A DNA stretch of 17,457 bases from CAZUHK01 sp964620345 (GCA_964620345.1 CAZUHK010000044.1:1-17457); one strand, 5' to 3'. Counted from the first letter of the stretch, positions 7,801 through 15,195 are shown. The notes: generated from the letters alone by a model not told the origin. Numbers and translations: made by a program.

Positions 7801-10036
7801 CGCCCGCGACGCGGTGACCTACGCCGAACTGAACCACCCGGTGCTGCGCCACTCGATCCGCGAGGCGGTGATCAGCATCATCTGGTATCTCTGTCTGCTG
7901 GTGCCGTTCGTCTTTTTCTTCGAGAAGCTGGCCTTCGGGTTCAACGACGTGCGCAAGCAGTTGGCGGCGGTGGCGGCAATCTTCCTGATCGCGTTTGTCG
8001 CGCTGCGCATGCTCCACCCGGCGTTCGAGATGATTCGCTCGTCCCTGATGATCCTGCTGGGCTTCATCATCGTCCTGATCGCCGGTGGCATCTCCCTGCT
8101 GTTCAGCGGCAAGTTCAAGGAAAACTTCGAGCAGCTCAAGGCCAAGCGGGGACAGGTCTCTGCCGCGGAGGTCAACACCATGGGCGTGGTCGGCACCGCG
8201 TTCATGCTCGGGCTGAACAACATGCACCGCCGCAAGGTTCGCACGGGCCTGACCTGCGGCACGCTCGTGCTGATCACCTTCGCCATGATCTGTTTCACCA
8301 GCATCCAGTCCGACCTGGTCGACTCCGAGGTGGCGTTGGGCAAGGCCCACTATCAGGGGCTGCTGGTCAAGAACGAAGACCTGGCTCCGATCAGCAACAG
8401 CGAAGTATTCGCCTTGGGAACCCGCTTCGGGCACAAGTACAACATGGTCTCGCGCAGGGTCATCGCCGGCGCCGTCGAGCAGCGCGATCCGCTGGTGCCC
8501 GACTTACGCATCGAGAATGGCCAGAAGGGTGCGATGACGGTTGACGCCGTGTTAATATGGCATCAGCGTGATCCGCTGGCCCGGCAGCTTCGCTTCGTCA
8601 CCGAACGCGGATGGTTTGACGCGCAAACGGCCGAAACCCTTAAAAAAGACGAGGTCGACGTCAAACCCATCATCATCGCTCAGGGTATGGCAGAACGGCT
8701 GATGATCACGCCTCAACAGGTGGACCGCGAACGGGTGGTGGTTGACATCAACGGCCTGCAATATTGGATCTACAGCATCTGCCAAAGCGATTCGCTCAAG
8801 GCGGCGACGGATGTGGACGGCCGCGATCCGCTGCCGTGGGACGTGACGGCGATGAAGGATTTTCGGTTCGATAACAATAGGAACCTGGTGCTCGATGAAC
8901 CCTTTGTCCGCGTTCTGCCCGACGACCTGATCGTCGCGCTGGACGTCGGCGACTTGAAGGCCGGCCGGGGCATCAATGCGCGGACCGTCTCCGTGGTCGT
9001 TGAACTGGCCGACAAGGACGCCGGCGAGCCGCTGGCCTTTAAGCCGGCCCGGCAGGAGATCGACACCTACCTCGAGCAGAGCGGGCGGCAGACCTATTAC
9101 GGGCTGGACGGCGTGGCCTACCGCGGGCTGATCACGCGGCAGTCCAGCTTCTCGGGCTTGCTGGACCTGATCATTCCCCTGATCATCGCCGCACTGACCG
9201 TGCTGAACACCATCAAGGGGTCGGTGTACGAGCGGCGCGATGAGATCTTCGTCTACAACGCCGTGGGCATCGCCCCGCGCTACGTGTTCTTCATGTTCTT
9301 CGCCGAGGCGTTCGTCTACGCGGTGGTCGGATCGGTGGCCGGCTACCTGCTCAGCCAGGGCACCGGGCGTATCCTCACCGAACTGGATCTGACCGGCGGG
9401 CTGAATATGACCTTCACCTCGACCAGCACCATCTACGCTTCGCTGGCGATCATGGTCGCGGTGTTCGCCTCGACACTGTTCCCCGCGCTCAGCGCCGTGG
9501 AGATCGCCGCCCCGGCCGAAGAGAGCGGCTGGGATCTGCCCGAACCCGAAGGCGACACGTTGACCATCCGTCTGCCGTTCACCTTCGACAAGGCCGACCG
9601 CCTGGCCGTGCTGCAGTTCTTCTACCAATTCTTCGAGGATCACGGCGAGGGCTCCAGCGGCGCGTTCTATTGCGCGGACCTGGCGATGGGCCTCAGCGAC
9701 CAGCGCGACGAACTGGCCGACGGCGCTTACATCCCCGAACTGACCGCGATGATCTGGCTCAAGCCGTTCGACCTGGGCGTCAGCCAGAAGCTTTCGATCG
9801 CGATGCCGACCGACTCCGAGACCGGCGAGTTCATCGCCCTGCTCACGCTGACCCGCCTCTCAGGCACGCGCGAATCGTGGGTGCGGCTGAACCACGCGTT
9901 CCTGAAGCGCGTGCGAAAGCACTTCCTGCACTGGCGCGCGGTCGGTCCGGACCAGCGGCACGAGATGTTCACGCACGCCAAGCAGCGACTGGCCCAGTTG
10001 GCCTCGGCCAACGTCGGCGGGGGGGCGCATGGCTGA
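4883..10036 (+). CDS. Giant fusion: degenerate M28 peptidase-like ectodomain + FtsX/MacB-type ABC permease
   Basis: This protein has 1717 residues. An N-terminal helix (about 15-37) anchors a large extracytoplasmic part. Residues 60-350 look like a PA-type insert plus an M28 metallopeptidase domain, but only His287 and Asp289 (AGHYDAL) survive. The usual Asp-Asn becomes Tyr305-Asn306, and the catalytic Glu-Glu becomes Thr336-Ala337 in FVATSGTAQAGMGT, so it is probably inactive. Residues 370-560 look helical and 610-900 beta-rich. Hydrophobic segments near 993-1013, 1026-1044 and 1052-1074 precede an FtsX core: TM at 1120-1140, a 280-residue loop, then TMs at 1424-1443, 1466-1490 and 1516-1536. 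About 180 cytoplasmic residues of unknown fold end it. The start is ATG at 4883, in TGATG with the upstream stop. An in-frame TTG at 4853 lacks a ribosome site. The protein is probably an ABC permease subunit served by the ATPases downstream. Confidence 0.82.
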   Translation: MDSQSSIQAAPHRPLLSLLAGLLFAAGTLGLMALFTQTAAPPHQPPYVEPRTDYDRGSMHEAVGVDRFTATYEAILAHGSRYTGQPGHEAVRRMIVQQWTEAGLEVHQQPFDVLTPVTVQRQVLDERGRPLQSVEILPFSPMHFQPQVTPEQGITGRLMRVDDETRLKHRDFSDAIAVVDFDELPGSLELYWPRYAQLGFKALIVTHRDGLDQIKWRDGKLAHLSDNTPVNYVRLAASQGILDHLGRTVTLKVRTEWRNVQSVNVVGVLRARADGQPAQEAIIVAGHYDALSMLPDRAPGTLTAYNLAAMMSLAEGLEDHRGQMRRDVFFVATSGTAQAGMGTAWLHSAMGPRQDPGTSHRRYTAQLNTARQQAAHIAAIRECLDDQAFGRDLEATRATLKQLDAKARDFFDEQFTYVMNTLAFELNEPYLQRRLDFYRAGNNPESAPAEYERYLQEKAKYDKATSVLGLDLLLLLGDEHKRPMLENFDVRRRLVDRFADLATYEARRIGQCEAALTINELFAGYDETITVWPHIMPRTDAQDAMKRAERTAFYFGDFRGAWAGRDLNAQHGPGISTVWALSAPASGDPLAQRVEIQSLSRDHARQVAPKIDVQGMLIQEWNSSAYLTLGMVNTDRLKSYQQIGYPFEVEGARQTQTVAGTLRVLGNLALSMAYGNGRIESQLVGQAHDVGGTVLVGGIGRSIVPDYPLAGALIGSKGNRPFVRRGQIDYPFLLSDPYGEYWLPQTAQGIGVHSDRQPGYSPNAAWIGPDGMVRYIKDEGEQGQTVFRSSGLSAVDDGDNVRIVCFRAAPVTVLDQTNPQTLKPYSSVNFLDAKGLGGLISFNSFDESSVGVYTRFTIPEQPIYITLQAGAADNELVQVIRAFMLGIVPGFEPSAGRTREINGPGYLPVDHRLIDKVPQEIARSMTFLNGQRLALLDRYAMSDERAHKFHDRAGDFLEQSQQTDVSELESTLAARDAVTYAELNHPVLRHSIREAVISIIWYLCLLVPFVFFFEKLAFGFNDVRKQLAAVAAIFLIAFVALRMLHPAFEMIRSSLMILLGFIIVLIAGGISLLFSGKFKENFEQLKAKRGQVSAAEVNTMGVVGTAFMLGLNNMHRRKVRTGLTCGTLVLITFAMICFTSIQSDLVDSEVALGKAHYQGLLVKNEDLAPISNSEVFALGTRFGHKYNMVSRRVIAGAVEQRDPLVPDLRIENGQKGAMTVDAVLIWHQRDPLARQLRFVTERGWFDAQTAETLKKDEVDVKPIIIAQGMAERLMITPQQVDRERVVVDINGLQYWIYSICQSDSLKAATDVDGRDPLPWDVTAMKDFRFDNNRNLVLDEPFVRVLPDDLIVALDVGDLKAGRGINARTVSVVVELADKDAGEPLAFKPARQEIDTYLEQSGRQTYYGLDGVAYRGLITRQSSFSGLLDLIIPLIIAALTVLNTIKGSVYERRDEIFVYNAVGIAPRYVFFMFFAEAFVYAVVGSVAGYLLSQGTGRILTELDLTGGLNMTFTSTSTIYASLAIMVAVFASTLFPALSAVEIAAPAEESGWDLPEPEGDTLTIRLPFTFDKADRLAVLQFFYQFFEDHGEGSSGAFYCADLAMGLSDQRDELADGAYIPELTAMIWLKPFDLGVSQKLSIAMPTDSETGEFIALLTLTRLSGTRESWVRLNHAFLKRVRKHFLHWRAVGPDQRHEMFTHAKQRLAQLASANVGGGAHG

Positions 10037-12164
10037 TTTCAAACAGGACAAGGAACTCGAACTCTACCGCAACCTGCTGGAGAACCCGACCGAGTACAAG
10101 GACGGGTTCGGTTGGTCCACCGTGGCCGGCATCTTCTTCTGCGGGTTGGTCATGCTGCCCGGGTCGATCTACCTGGGCCTGATGAGCGGCGCGGCGCTGG
10201 GCCCGGCAGCCCAGTGGGTGACGGTCATCCTCTTTAACGAAATTGCCCGGCGATCGCTCAAGAAGATGAGCAAGCAGAACCTGGTGGTGCTGCTGCACGC
10301 CGCGGGCGTGATCATGGCCGCCAACGCCCTGTACCCAGGCGGCCCGGCCTCGCAGTTGGTCTGGCGGGCGTTCCTGGTCGATTCCGAGGCCATCCGCGAC
10401 GCCGGCATGCGAGACTTCCTCCCCGACTGGTGGGTGCCCGACCCCGACAGCCCGGCCATCACCGAGCGAAACCTCTTCCACCCCGACTGGTTTGTGCCCC
10501 TGGGCCTGATGCTCGCGATGAGCGTGCTGGGTCTGATCAAGCGATTCACGCTGGGCTATTTCTTCTTCCGGTTGACCAGCGATATCGAACAGCTCCCCTA
10601 TCCCATGGCCCCGATCGCCGCCCAGGGCTCGATGGCCATGGCCGAGGCCGACGAAAAGGGCAAAGAAGGCGAGGACCCCGGCGCCGCGTTCTTCGATCGA
10701 TCCAAGCGAGGCCAGATCCGAAAGAAATCCGAGCGCTGGCGCCTGTTCAGTCTCGGCGCGGTCCTGGGCATCACCTTCGGCTTCTTCCAGGTGGGCATTC
10801 CGGCGTTGACGGGCCTGTTCCTGGCCAAGCCCTTCTTCCTCATCCCCCAGCCGTTCTGGGACACCACCACGCTGACCGAGTCGTTCCTGCCGGCCACGCC
10901 GACCGGCGTGGCGATCGACGCGGGCATCATCATGGTCGGCATGGTCATCCCCTTCTGGGCCGTGCTGGGCTCGCTGTTTGCCATCGTGCTGACCCTCGTG
11001 CTCAACCCGATCCTCCACAGCCAGGGCGTGCTGACCGAGTGGCAGCCGGGCATGGACACGGTCAACACCGCCTTTGCCAACAACATCGACTTCTACATGA
11101 GCTTCGGCATCGGCTCGGCGTTGGGCATCGCGATTGTTTCGATCTACCAGACCATTCGCGACGTCCGGCGCAAGCTCAAGCAACTGCGCCAGGACAAGGA
11201 CGAGTCGGCCAAGAAGGCCCGAAGCGACATGTGGTCCACGCCCGCCATGGGCCGCGGCGACTTCCCGCTGTGGGTCGCCCTGCTGGGCTATCTCTTCGCC
11301 GGAACGGTCATCATCGTCTTGACCTACTTCCTGCTGATGGACACGAAGATCATGGGCGATCCGGGCAACCGCGGGGCGCTGTGGAGCGTCATGATCTTCA
11401 TGGTCATCTTCACTTTCGTGTACAACCCCTTGGTCTCCTACATCAACGCCCGCCTGCTGGGCATCGCCGGGCAGTCCGTGGAAATCCCCCACCTCAAAGA
11501 AGTGGCCTTCATCGCCTCGGGCGCCAAGGGCCTGGGCATCTGGATGGCCCCGGTGCCCATCGAGAACTACGGCGGGCAGGCCCAGGCCTTCCGCATCAAG
11601 CAATTGACCGGCACCAGCTTCATCTCGCTGCTCAAAACCGACCTGGTGGCCATGCCCATCCTCTTCGTGCTGTCGATGCTCTTCTGGATGTTCGTCTGGC
11701 AATCCGCGGAGGTGCCATCCTCGGCCTTCCCCTACGCCCAGACGTACTGGGAGTACCAATCCAAGAACACGGCACTGCTCTGGTCCAGCACATTTGTCAG
11801 CGACCCGGCCGAGCAGCGCGACTGGCAGCAGACGGAGTTCGGCAACGCCGTACACTTTGACGTGATGGGTTACGGCACGGCGCTCACGGTGGTCGCGTTC
11901 ATCGTGCTCAGCGGGTTCGGTCTGCCGATCATGTTCGTCTACGGGATGGTGCGCGGACTGGGCGACTTCCCGCACATGATGATTTTGGAAATCGTCGGCG
12001 CGGTGATCGGCCGGACGATCCTCTCGCGCAAATTCGGTCGGGCCAACTGGCTGCGCATGGCCCCGACGATCTTGGCCGGCTACTTCACCGGTGTGGGGCT
12101 GATCGGCATGGCGCTGATCGCCTTGGAGTTGATCAGCAAGGCCGTCTCCGCGGCGCCGTTTTAG
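10029..12164 (+). CDS. OPT-like polytopic membrane transporter
   Basis: This is a 711-residue membrane protein with about a dozen hydrophobic segments (for example 29-52, 56-72, 155-180, 238-262, 295-327, 354-373, 412-436, 450-470, 540-557, 612-640, 678-701). A charged cytoplasmic-looking loop lies at 203-237 and another at 376-408. Features recalling oligopeptide transporters are the early GLMSGAALGPAAQW segment, DIEQLPYPMAPIAAQG (185-200, compare the LP(F/Y)P...A motif of OPT proteins) and the YINARLLGIAGQSVEIP stretch (471-487, compare the SR..G..G.S..P motif). The family is known for importing peptides or metal chelates by proton coupling, but similarity here is distant and the direction unknown. 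The ATG lies within the upstream gene, overlapping its stop by 8 bases (ATGGCTGA), behind a G-rich run. Membrane protein status is firm and the OPT call moderate. Confidence 0.65.
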   Translation: MADFKQDKELELYRNLLENPTEYKDGFGWSTVAGIFFCGLVMLPGSIYLGLMSGAALGPAAQWVTVILFNEIARRSLKKMSKQNLVVLLHAAGVIMAANALYPGGPASQLVWRAFLVDSEAIRDAGMRDFLPDWWVPDPDSPAITERNLFHPDWFVPLGLMLAMSVLGLIKRFTLGYFFFRLTSDIEQLPYPMAPIAAQGSMAMAEADEKGKEGEDPGAAFFDRSKRGQIRKKSERWRLFSLGAVLGITFGFFQVGIPALTGLFLAKPFFLIPQPFWDTTTLTESFLPATPTGVAIDAGIIMVGMVIPFWAVLGSLFAIVLTLVLNPILHSQGVLTEWQPGMDTVNTAFANNIDFYMSFGIGSALGIAIVSIYQTIRDVRRKLKQLRQDKDESAKKARSDMWSTPAMGRGDFPLWVALLGYLFAGTVIIVLTYFLLMDTKIMGDPGNRGALWSVMIFMVIFTFVYNPLVSYINARLLGIAGQSVEIPHLKEVAFIASGAKGLGIWMAPVPIENYGGQAQAFRIKQLTGTSFISLLKTDLVAMPILFVLSMLFWMFVWQSAEVPSSAFPYAQTYWEYQSKNTALLWSSTFVSDPAEQRDWQQTEFGNAVHFDVMGYGTALTVVAFIVLSGFGLPIMFVYGMVRGLGDFPHMMILEIVGAVIGRTILSRKFGRANWLRMAPTILAGYFTGVGLIGMALIALELISKAVSAAPF

Positions 12165-12188
12165 CAACAGGATCGATCGAACCAAGCC

Positions 12189-13226
12189 ATGGCCAAGGTA
12201 ATACAGAAACAGGTTCGTCTGCCGATCAACATCGCGTTCGGCGTGGTGATGCAGGGCATCCGCATCCGGTTCGGCCGATCGGTGGTGACGATCTCCGGCG
12301 TGGCGCTGGGCATCGCGTTTCTCATGGCCACGTTCGCCGGCCAGATGCTTCGCGCCGGCGTCAGCGAGGAAGTGGACCTGCGACAGGCGCTGGAACGCAT
12401 GAACGGCTTTCTCGCCGCCGAGATGGGCCCGGTCCGCCAGCGCACGCTGGCGGTCTACCAGGTCGGGCCGATGAGCGTGGTCGAGTCGCGCTACCTGCAA
12501 TACCTGGCCGAGCAGCGGCCCGAGCAGATCAACTGGGCGACCCGCGGCGTTTTCGATCCCCCGGCGATCAACGCGATCAAGCCGATGCCACCGGACCAGA
12601 TCGGCCAGGACGCCAGTGCGCTGATTCTCGTCGGCCAGGCCAGCGGCGTGGTCGATCTGGACTTCGACGCGCTCAAGGCCACCATGCGACAGGCCGTCAT
12701 CGCCAAGACCCGGCCAGACGTCGGCCTGGTTCAGGCAGACGGCGTGCGCGCGGTCAACCTCGAACGCAAGCTACGCGACGAAGAAATCCGACGCATGGCT
12801 GAGGAAGAACGCAAAAGCCGATTCCGCAACCTGTGGATCGTGGTCATCAGCGTGTTGGTCACCGTCATCGGCATCGCCAATTCCATGCTCATGAGCGTCA
12901 CCGAGCGCTTCCGCGAGATCGGCACCATGAAGTGTCTGGGCGCGCTGTCGGCGTTCATCCGCAAGATATTCCTGCTCGAATCGTCGTTGATCGGCCTGGT
13001 CGGCGCGATCGCCGGTGCGCTGTTCGGCGTGGGCTTCAGCGCGGTGGCCTACACCATCACCTTCGGAGGCGAGCTGGTTCTGGAGGCGATGAACCTGCCG
13101 ATGCTCCTGACGTACTTTCTGATCAGTGTGGTCATCGGCGTGGTGTTGTCGATCTTCGCGGCGCTTTACCCGGCCCACGTCGCCAGCCGCATGGTTCCCG
13201 CCTCGGCCCTGAGGAGTACGATCTAA
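12189..13226 (+). CDS. FtsX/MacB-type ABC transporter permease
   Basis: This is a 345-residue permease of the type VII (MacB/LolCE/FtsX) ABC class, which couples cytoplasmic ATP hydrolysis to movement of an extracytoplasmic domain rather than moving solutes through the membrane. Topology reads TM1 at 31-52, an ectodomain of about 160 residues (53-213), then TM2 at 214-234, TM3 around 258-285 and TM4 at 303-326. TERFREIGTMKCLGA (238-252) after TM2 is the family's coupling-helix signature, and AALYPAHVASRMVPASALR at the end is also typical. The ectodomain is smaller than that of MacB, and its last 40 residues are charged and helical. The ATG at 12189 follows the upstream stop by 24 bases with only a weak, distant AGGA. 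The next gene, two bases on, is its likely ATPase. Confidence 0.94.
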   Translation: MAKVIQKQVRLPINIAFGVVMQGIRIRFGRSVVTISGVALGIAFLMATFAGQMLRAGVSEEVDLRQALERMNGFLAAEMGPVRQRTLAVYQVGPMSVVESRYLQYLAEQRPEQINWATRGVFDPPAINAIKPMPPDQIGQDASALILVGQASGVVDLDFDALKATMRQAVIAKTRPDVGLVQADGVRAVNLERKLRDEEIRRMAEEERKSRFRNLWIVVISVLVTVIGIANSMLMSVTERFREIGTMKCLGALSAFIRKIFLLESSLIGLVGAIAGALFGVGFSAVAYTITFGGELVLEAMNLPMLLTYFLISVVIGVVLSIFAALYPAHVASRMVPASALRSTI

Positions 13227-13228
13227 CC

Positions 13229-14029
13229 ATGACTGGGGTCGACACCAACCAACTGTACGAGCTGTTCGAACTCGAACAAACGACCGAGCACCGCTGCATC
13301 GTTCGCGCCGTCGAGGTCGAAAAGACCTATTACATGGGCGGCACGGCCACACACGCCCTGCGCGGCGCGACGGTGGACATCTACGAAGGCGAGTACCTCT
13401 CGATCATGGGCCCCAGCGGTTCGGGCAAGAGCACGCTGTTCAACATGATCGGCGGCCTGGGCAAGCCGACCGCCGGCAAGGTCTACATCGACCAGGTCGA
13501 CATCGCCCAGCTCGACGCCAACGAGCTGGCCTGGCTGCGCTGCCGCAAGATCGGCTACATCTTCCAGAGCTACAACCTGATCCAGGTGATGACCTGCCTG
13601 GAGAACGTGATGCTGCCGATGGCCTTTGCCGGGCTGGACAACGAGGCGGCGCGGGACAAAGGGATGTACATCCTCAAACTGGTGGGCTTGGGCCACCGCC
13701 CGCTGCACAAGCCGGCCGAGTTGTCCGGCGGCCAGCAGCAGCGCTGCGCCATCGCCCGCGCCCTGGCCAACAGCCCCGACATCGTTCTGGCCGACGAACC
13801 CACGGCCAACCTCGACCAGGCGACCGGCGAGGAGATGATCGAGCTGCTGGCCAAGCTCCGCGAGGATTTGGGCGTGACGATCGTCTCGGCCACGCACGAC
13901 CTGAAGATGCTCAAGCGCTCCGACCGCATCCTCTGGATCGAAGACGGCCGCATCGTCAAGGCCGCCAAGCCAGAGGATATCGATTTCGATCACGAGGATT
14001 TCGATCCGGGCATGAAGGACACGCACTGA
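13229..14029 (+). CDS. ABC transporter ATPase, LolD/MacB type (first copy)
   Basis: This is a 266-residue cytoplasmic ATPase that powers an FtsX-type permease. All motifs are intact: Walker A GPSGSGKST (61-69), Q-loop Gln113 in GYIFQSYN, signature LSGGQQQR (165-172), Walker B IVLADEP with Glu190, D-loop ANLDQ, and switch His223 in SATHD. Two additions to the usual core stand out: about 25 extra residues before the first strand (residues 1-24, acidic) and an acidic tail (247-266) with three histidines and many Asp residues. The ATG at 13229 is chosen because GAGGAG (13211-13216) precedes it and the permease stop ends two bases earlier. The open frame continues back to 12833, but that part is the permease gene in another frame. 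It probably pairs with the 345-residue permease, the giant one, or both. Confidence 0.97.
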   Translation: MTGVDTNQLYELFELEQTTEHRCIVRAVEVEKTYYMGGTATHALRGATVDIYEGEYLSIMGPSGSGKSTLFNMIGGLGKPTAGKVYIDQVDIAQLDANELAWLRCRKIGYIFQSYNLIQVMTCLENVMLPMAFAGLDNEAARDKGMYILKLVGLGHRPLHKPAELSGGQQQRCAIARALANSPDIVLADEPTANLDQATGEEMIELLAKLREDLGVTIVSATHDLKMLKRSDRILWIEDGRIVKAAKPEDIDFDHEDFDPGMKDTH

Positions 14030-14041
14030 CCAGGGACCACC

Positions 14042-14458
14042 ATGGGCCTGTTTCGACGATCACAATCCAAGAACATCTGGGCCGAGCTGAACCTGGCCGA
14101 CCCCACCATCGCGGTGCCGGTCGTCGACCAAAACGTCCAGGCCAAGACCGACGAGCAGGACCTTGTCCAGTTGCGTCGCACCTTCGCGCCCAAGGGCAAG
14201 GCGTACCGCTGGATCAGCCGGCGGATGAAATACGACCACGCGCGCCGGGTGAACCTCGACGTGTGGGGCACGCAATTCTGGCGGCTGATCGACGGTGAGC
14301 GGTCGTTGGAGCAGATCGCCGAACGCATGACCCGCGCGAACGGCGTGGCGATCAACGACTCACGCAAGGCGGTCCTCCGCTTCGCCGGGTATCTTGTCCA
14401 ACGCAATCTCATCCTGCTGGTCGTGCCCAGAGCGCACCTGGAGAACGCTTCAACATGA
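14042..14458 (+). CDS. PqqD-like protein (RRE-type winged-helix fold) between two ABC ATPases
   Basis: This is a 138-residue soluble protein. Residues 68-127 fit the PqqD pattern: VNLDVWGTQFWRLIDGERSLEQI, a region in which the family shows LN..a..iW.llDG..t..eI, followed by a helix and RFAGYLVQRNLI, matching the usual FL..L...gLl ending. PqqD proteins and related RiPP recognition elements bind leader peptides of ribosomally made peptides and present them to modifying enzymes. About 65 residues precede the domain, longer than in classical PqqD, and the first 15 are basic. No PqqA, PqqE or radical SAM gene is in the window, so PQQ synthesis is not supported. The gene starts 12 bases after the first ATPase with AGGGA at 14032-14036, and its stop overlaps the second ATPase by 4 bases. 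It could be an adaptor or substrate-peptide binder. The family call is from pattern only. Confidence 0.75.
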   Translation: MGLFRRSQSKNIWAELNLADPTIAVPVVDQNVQAKTDEQDLVQLRRTFAPKGKAYRWISRRMKYDHARRVNLDVWGTQFWRLIDGERSLEQIAERMTRANGVAINDSRKAVLRFAGYLVQRNLILLVVPRAHLENAST

Positions 14459-15195
14459 TCGGTGATGTGATCATTCGAGCCGAGGACGTGAAGAAACGCT
14501 ACGCGCTGGTCGGCGAGGAGGTCTGGGCGCTCAAGGGCATCACCCTGGACATCCGCCGCGGCGAGTTCATCTCGATCATGGGTCCCAGCGGCTCGGGCAA
14601 GAGCACGTTCTTCAACCAGATCGGTGCGCTGGACAAGCCCACCGAAGGACGCGTCGTCTTTGAAGGCCAGAGCGTCTTCGAGCTTAGCGAAAGCGAGCAG
14701 GCCTGGTTCCGCTGCAACAAGATCGGCTACATCTTTCAGACGTTCAACCTGATTCCGGTCATGACGGCGCTGCAGAACGTGATGCTGCCGGCCACGTTCC
14801 AGGGCAGCGACCGCGAGGAGAGCGAACGCCGCGCCACCGCCGTGCTCGAACGCGTGGGCTTGGGCCATCGGCTTCACCATAAGCCGCTCGAGCTGTCCGG
14901 CGGGCAGCAGCAGCGCGTCGCCGTCGCCCGCGCCCTGACCAACACCCCCACCGTCATCCTCGCCGACGAACCCACGGGCAACCTGGACACCAAGACCGGC
15001 AACGAGATCATCGACCTGCTCAAGCAGTTGAACAAGCAAGAGGGCGTGACCGTGGTCTGCGCGACGCACGACCCGAAGATGCTCGCCAAGTCCGATCGCG
15101 TCTGCTGGGTACGCGATGGCATGCTCGAACGCGTGTCGACCGGCGAGGAGTTCCGCCTCGAAGAGATGGAAGCAGACGATCTGGGCCGCGGCTGA
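14455..15195 (+). CDS. ABC transporter ATPase, LolD/MacB type (second copy)
   Basis: This is a 246-residue ATPase closely related to the one at 13229. Walker A GPSGSGKST is at 43-51, Q-loop Gln95 in GYIFQTFN, signature LSGGQQQR at 147-154, Walker B VILADEP with Glu172, D-loop GNLDT, and switch His205 in CATHD. All catalytic residues are present, so both copies should hydrolyse ATP. It lacks the N-terminal extension of the first copy but also has an acidic tail (231-242). Its ATG lies within the preceding stop (ATGA), with GGAGA (14440-14444) ten bases upstream. It is the last gene of the operon. The two ATPases could form a heterodimer on the two unequal permeases, or each could serve one permease. 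The sequence does not decide. Confidence 0.97.
   Translation: MIGDVIIRAEDVKKRYALVGEEVWALKGITLDIRRGEFISIMGPSGSGKSTFFNQIGALDKPTEGRVVFEGQSVFELSESEQAWFRCNKIGYIFQTFNLIPVMTALQNVMLPATFQGSDREESERRATAVLERVGLGHRLHHKPLELSGGQQQRVAVARALTNTPTVILADEPTGNLDTKTGNEIIDLLKQLNKQEGVTVVCATHDPKMLAKSDRVCWVRDGMLERVSTGEEFRLEEMEADDLGRG

Larger units (their letters stand above)
2262..15195 (+). other. Seven-gene operon: OPT-like membrane proteins, FtsX-type ABC machinery and a PqqD-like protein
   Basis: Seven same-strand genes run with almost no spare DNA. The junctions are: 1-base overlap (TGATG at 4881-4885), 8-base overlap (10029-10036), 24-base gap, 2-base gap, 12-base gap, and 4-base overlap (ATGA at 14455-14458). 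This spacing implies one transcript and translational coupling. Five products are membrane proteins or their ATPases, and the sixth is OPT-like. The seventh, PqqD-like, is placed between the two ATPases. The operon ends 54 bases before a convergent gene. Co-transcription is inferred from spacing, not shown. Confidence 0.85.

Noticed and set aside
9969..12500. An 843-codon open frame on the minus strand opposite the OPT-like and FtsX permease genes.
   Set aside because: Its product is rich in His, Gln, Asp, Gly and Arg with no family motifs. It arises because GC-rich codons in the plus-strand genes rarely create stops in this antisense frame. The plus-strand genes have clear domains, starts and overlaps.
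12833..13228. Upstream extension of the first ATPase frame.
   Set aside because: This part overlaps the permease gene in another frame, gives Arg/Gly-rich sequence without motifs, and a good ribosome site precedes the ATG at 13229.
14042..14458. PQQ cofactor biosynthesis locus.
   Set aside because: Only the PqqD-like fold is present; no PqqA peptide, PqqB, PqqC or PqqE gene is in the window, and neighbours are ABC transporter parts.
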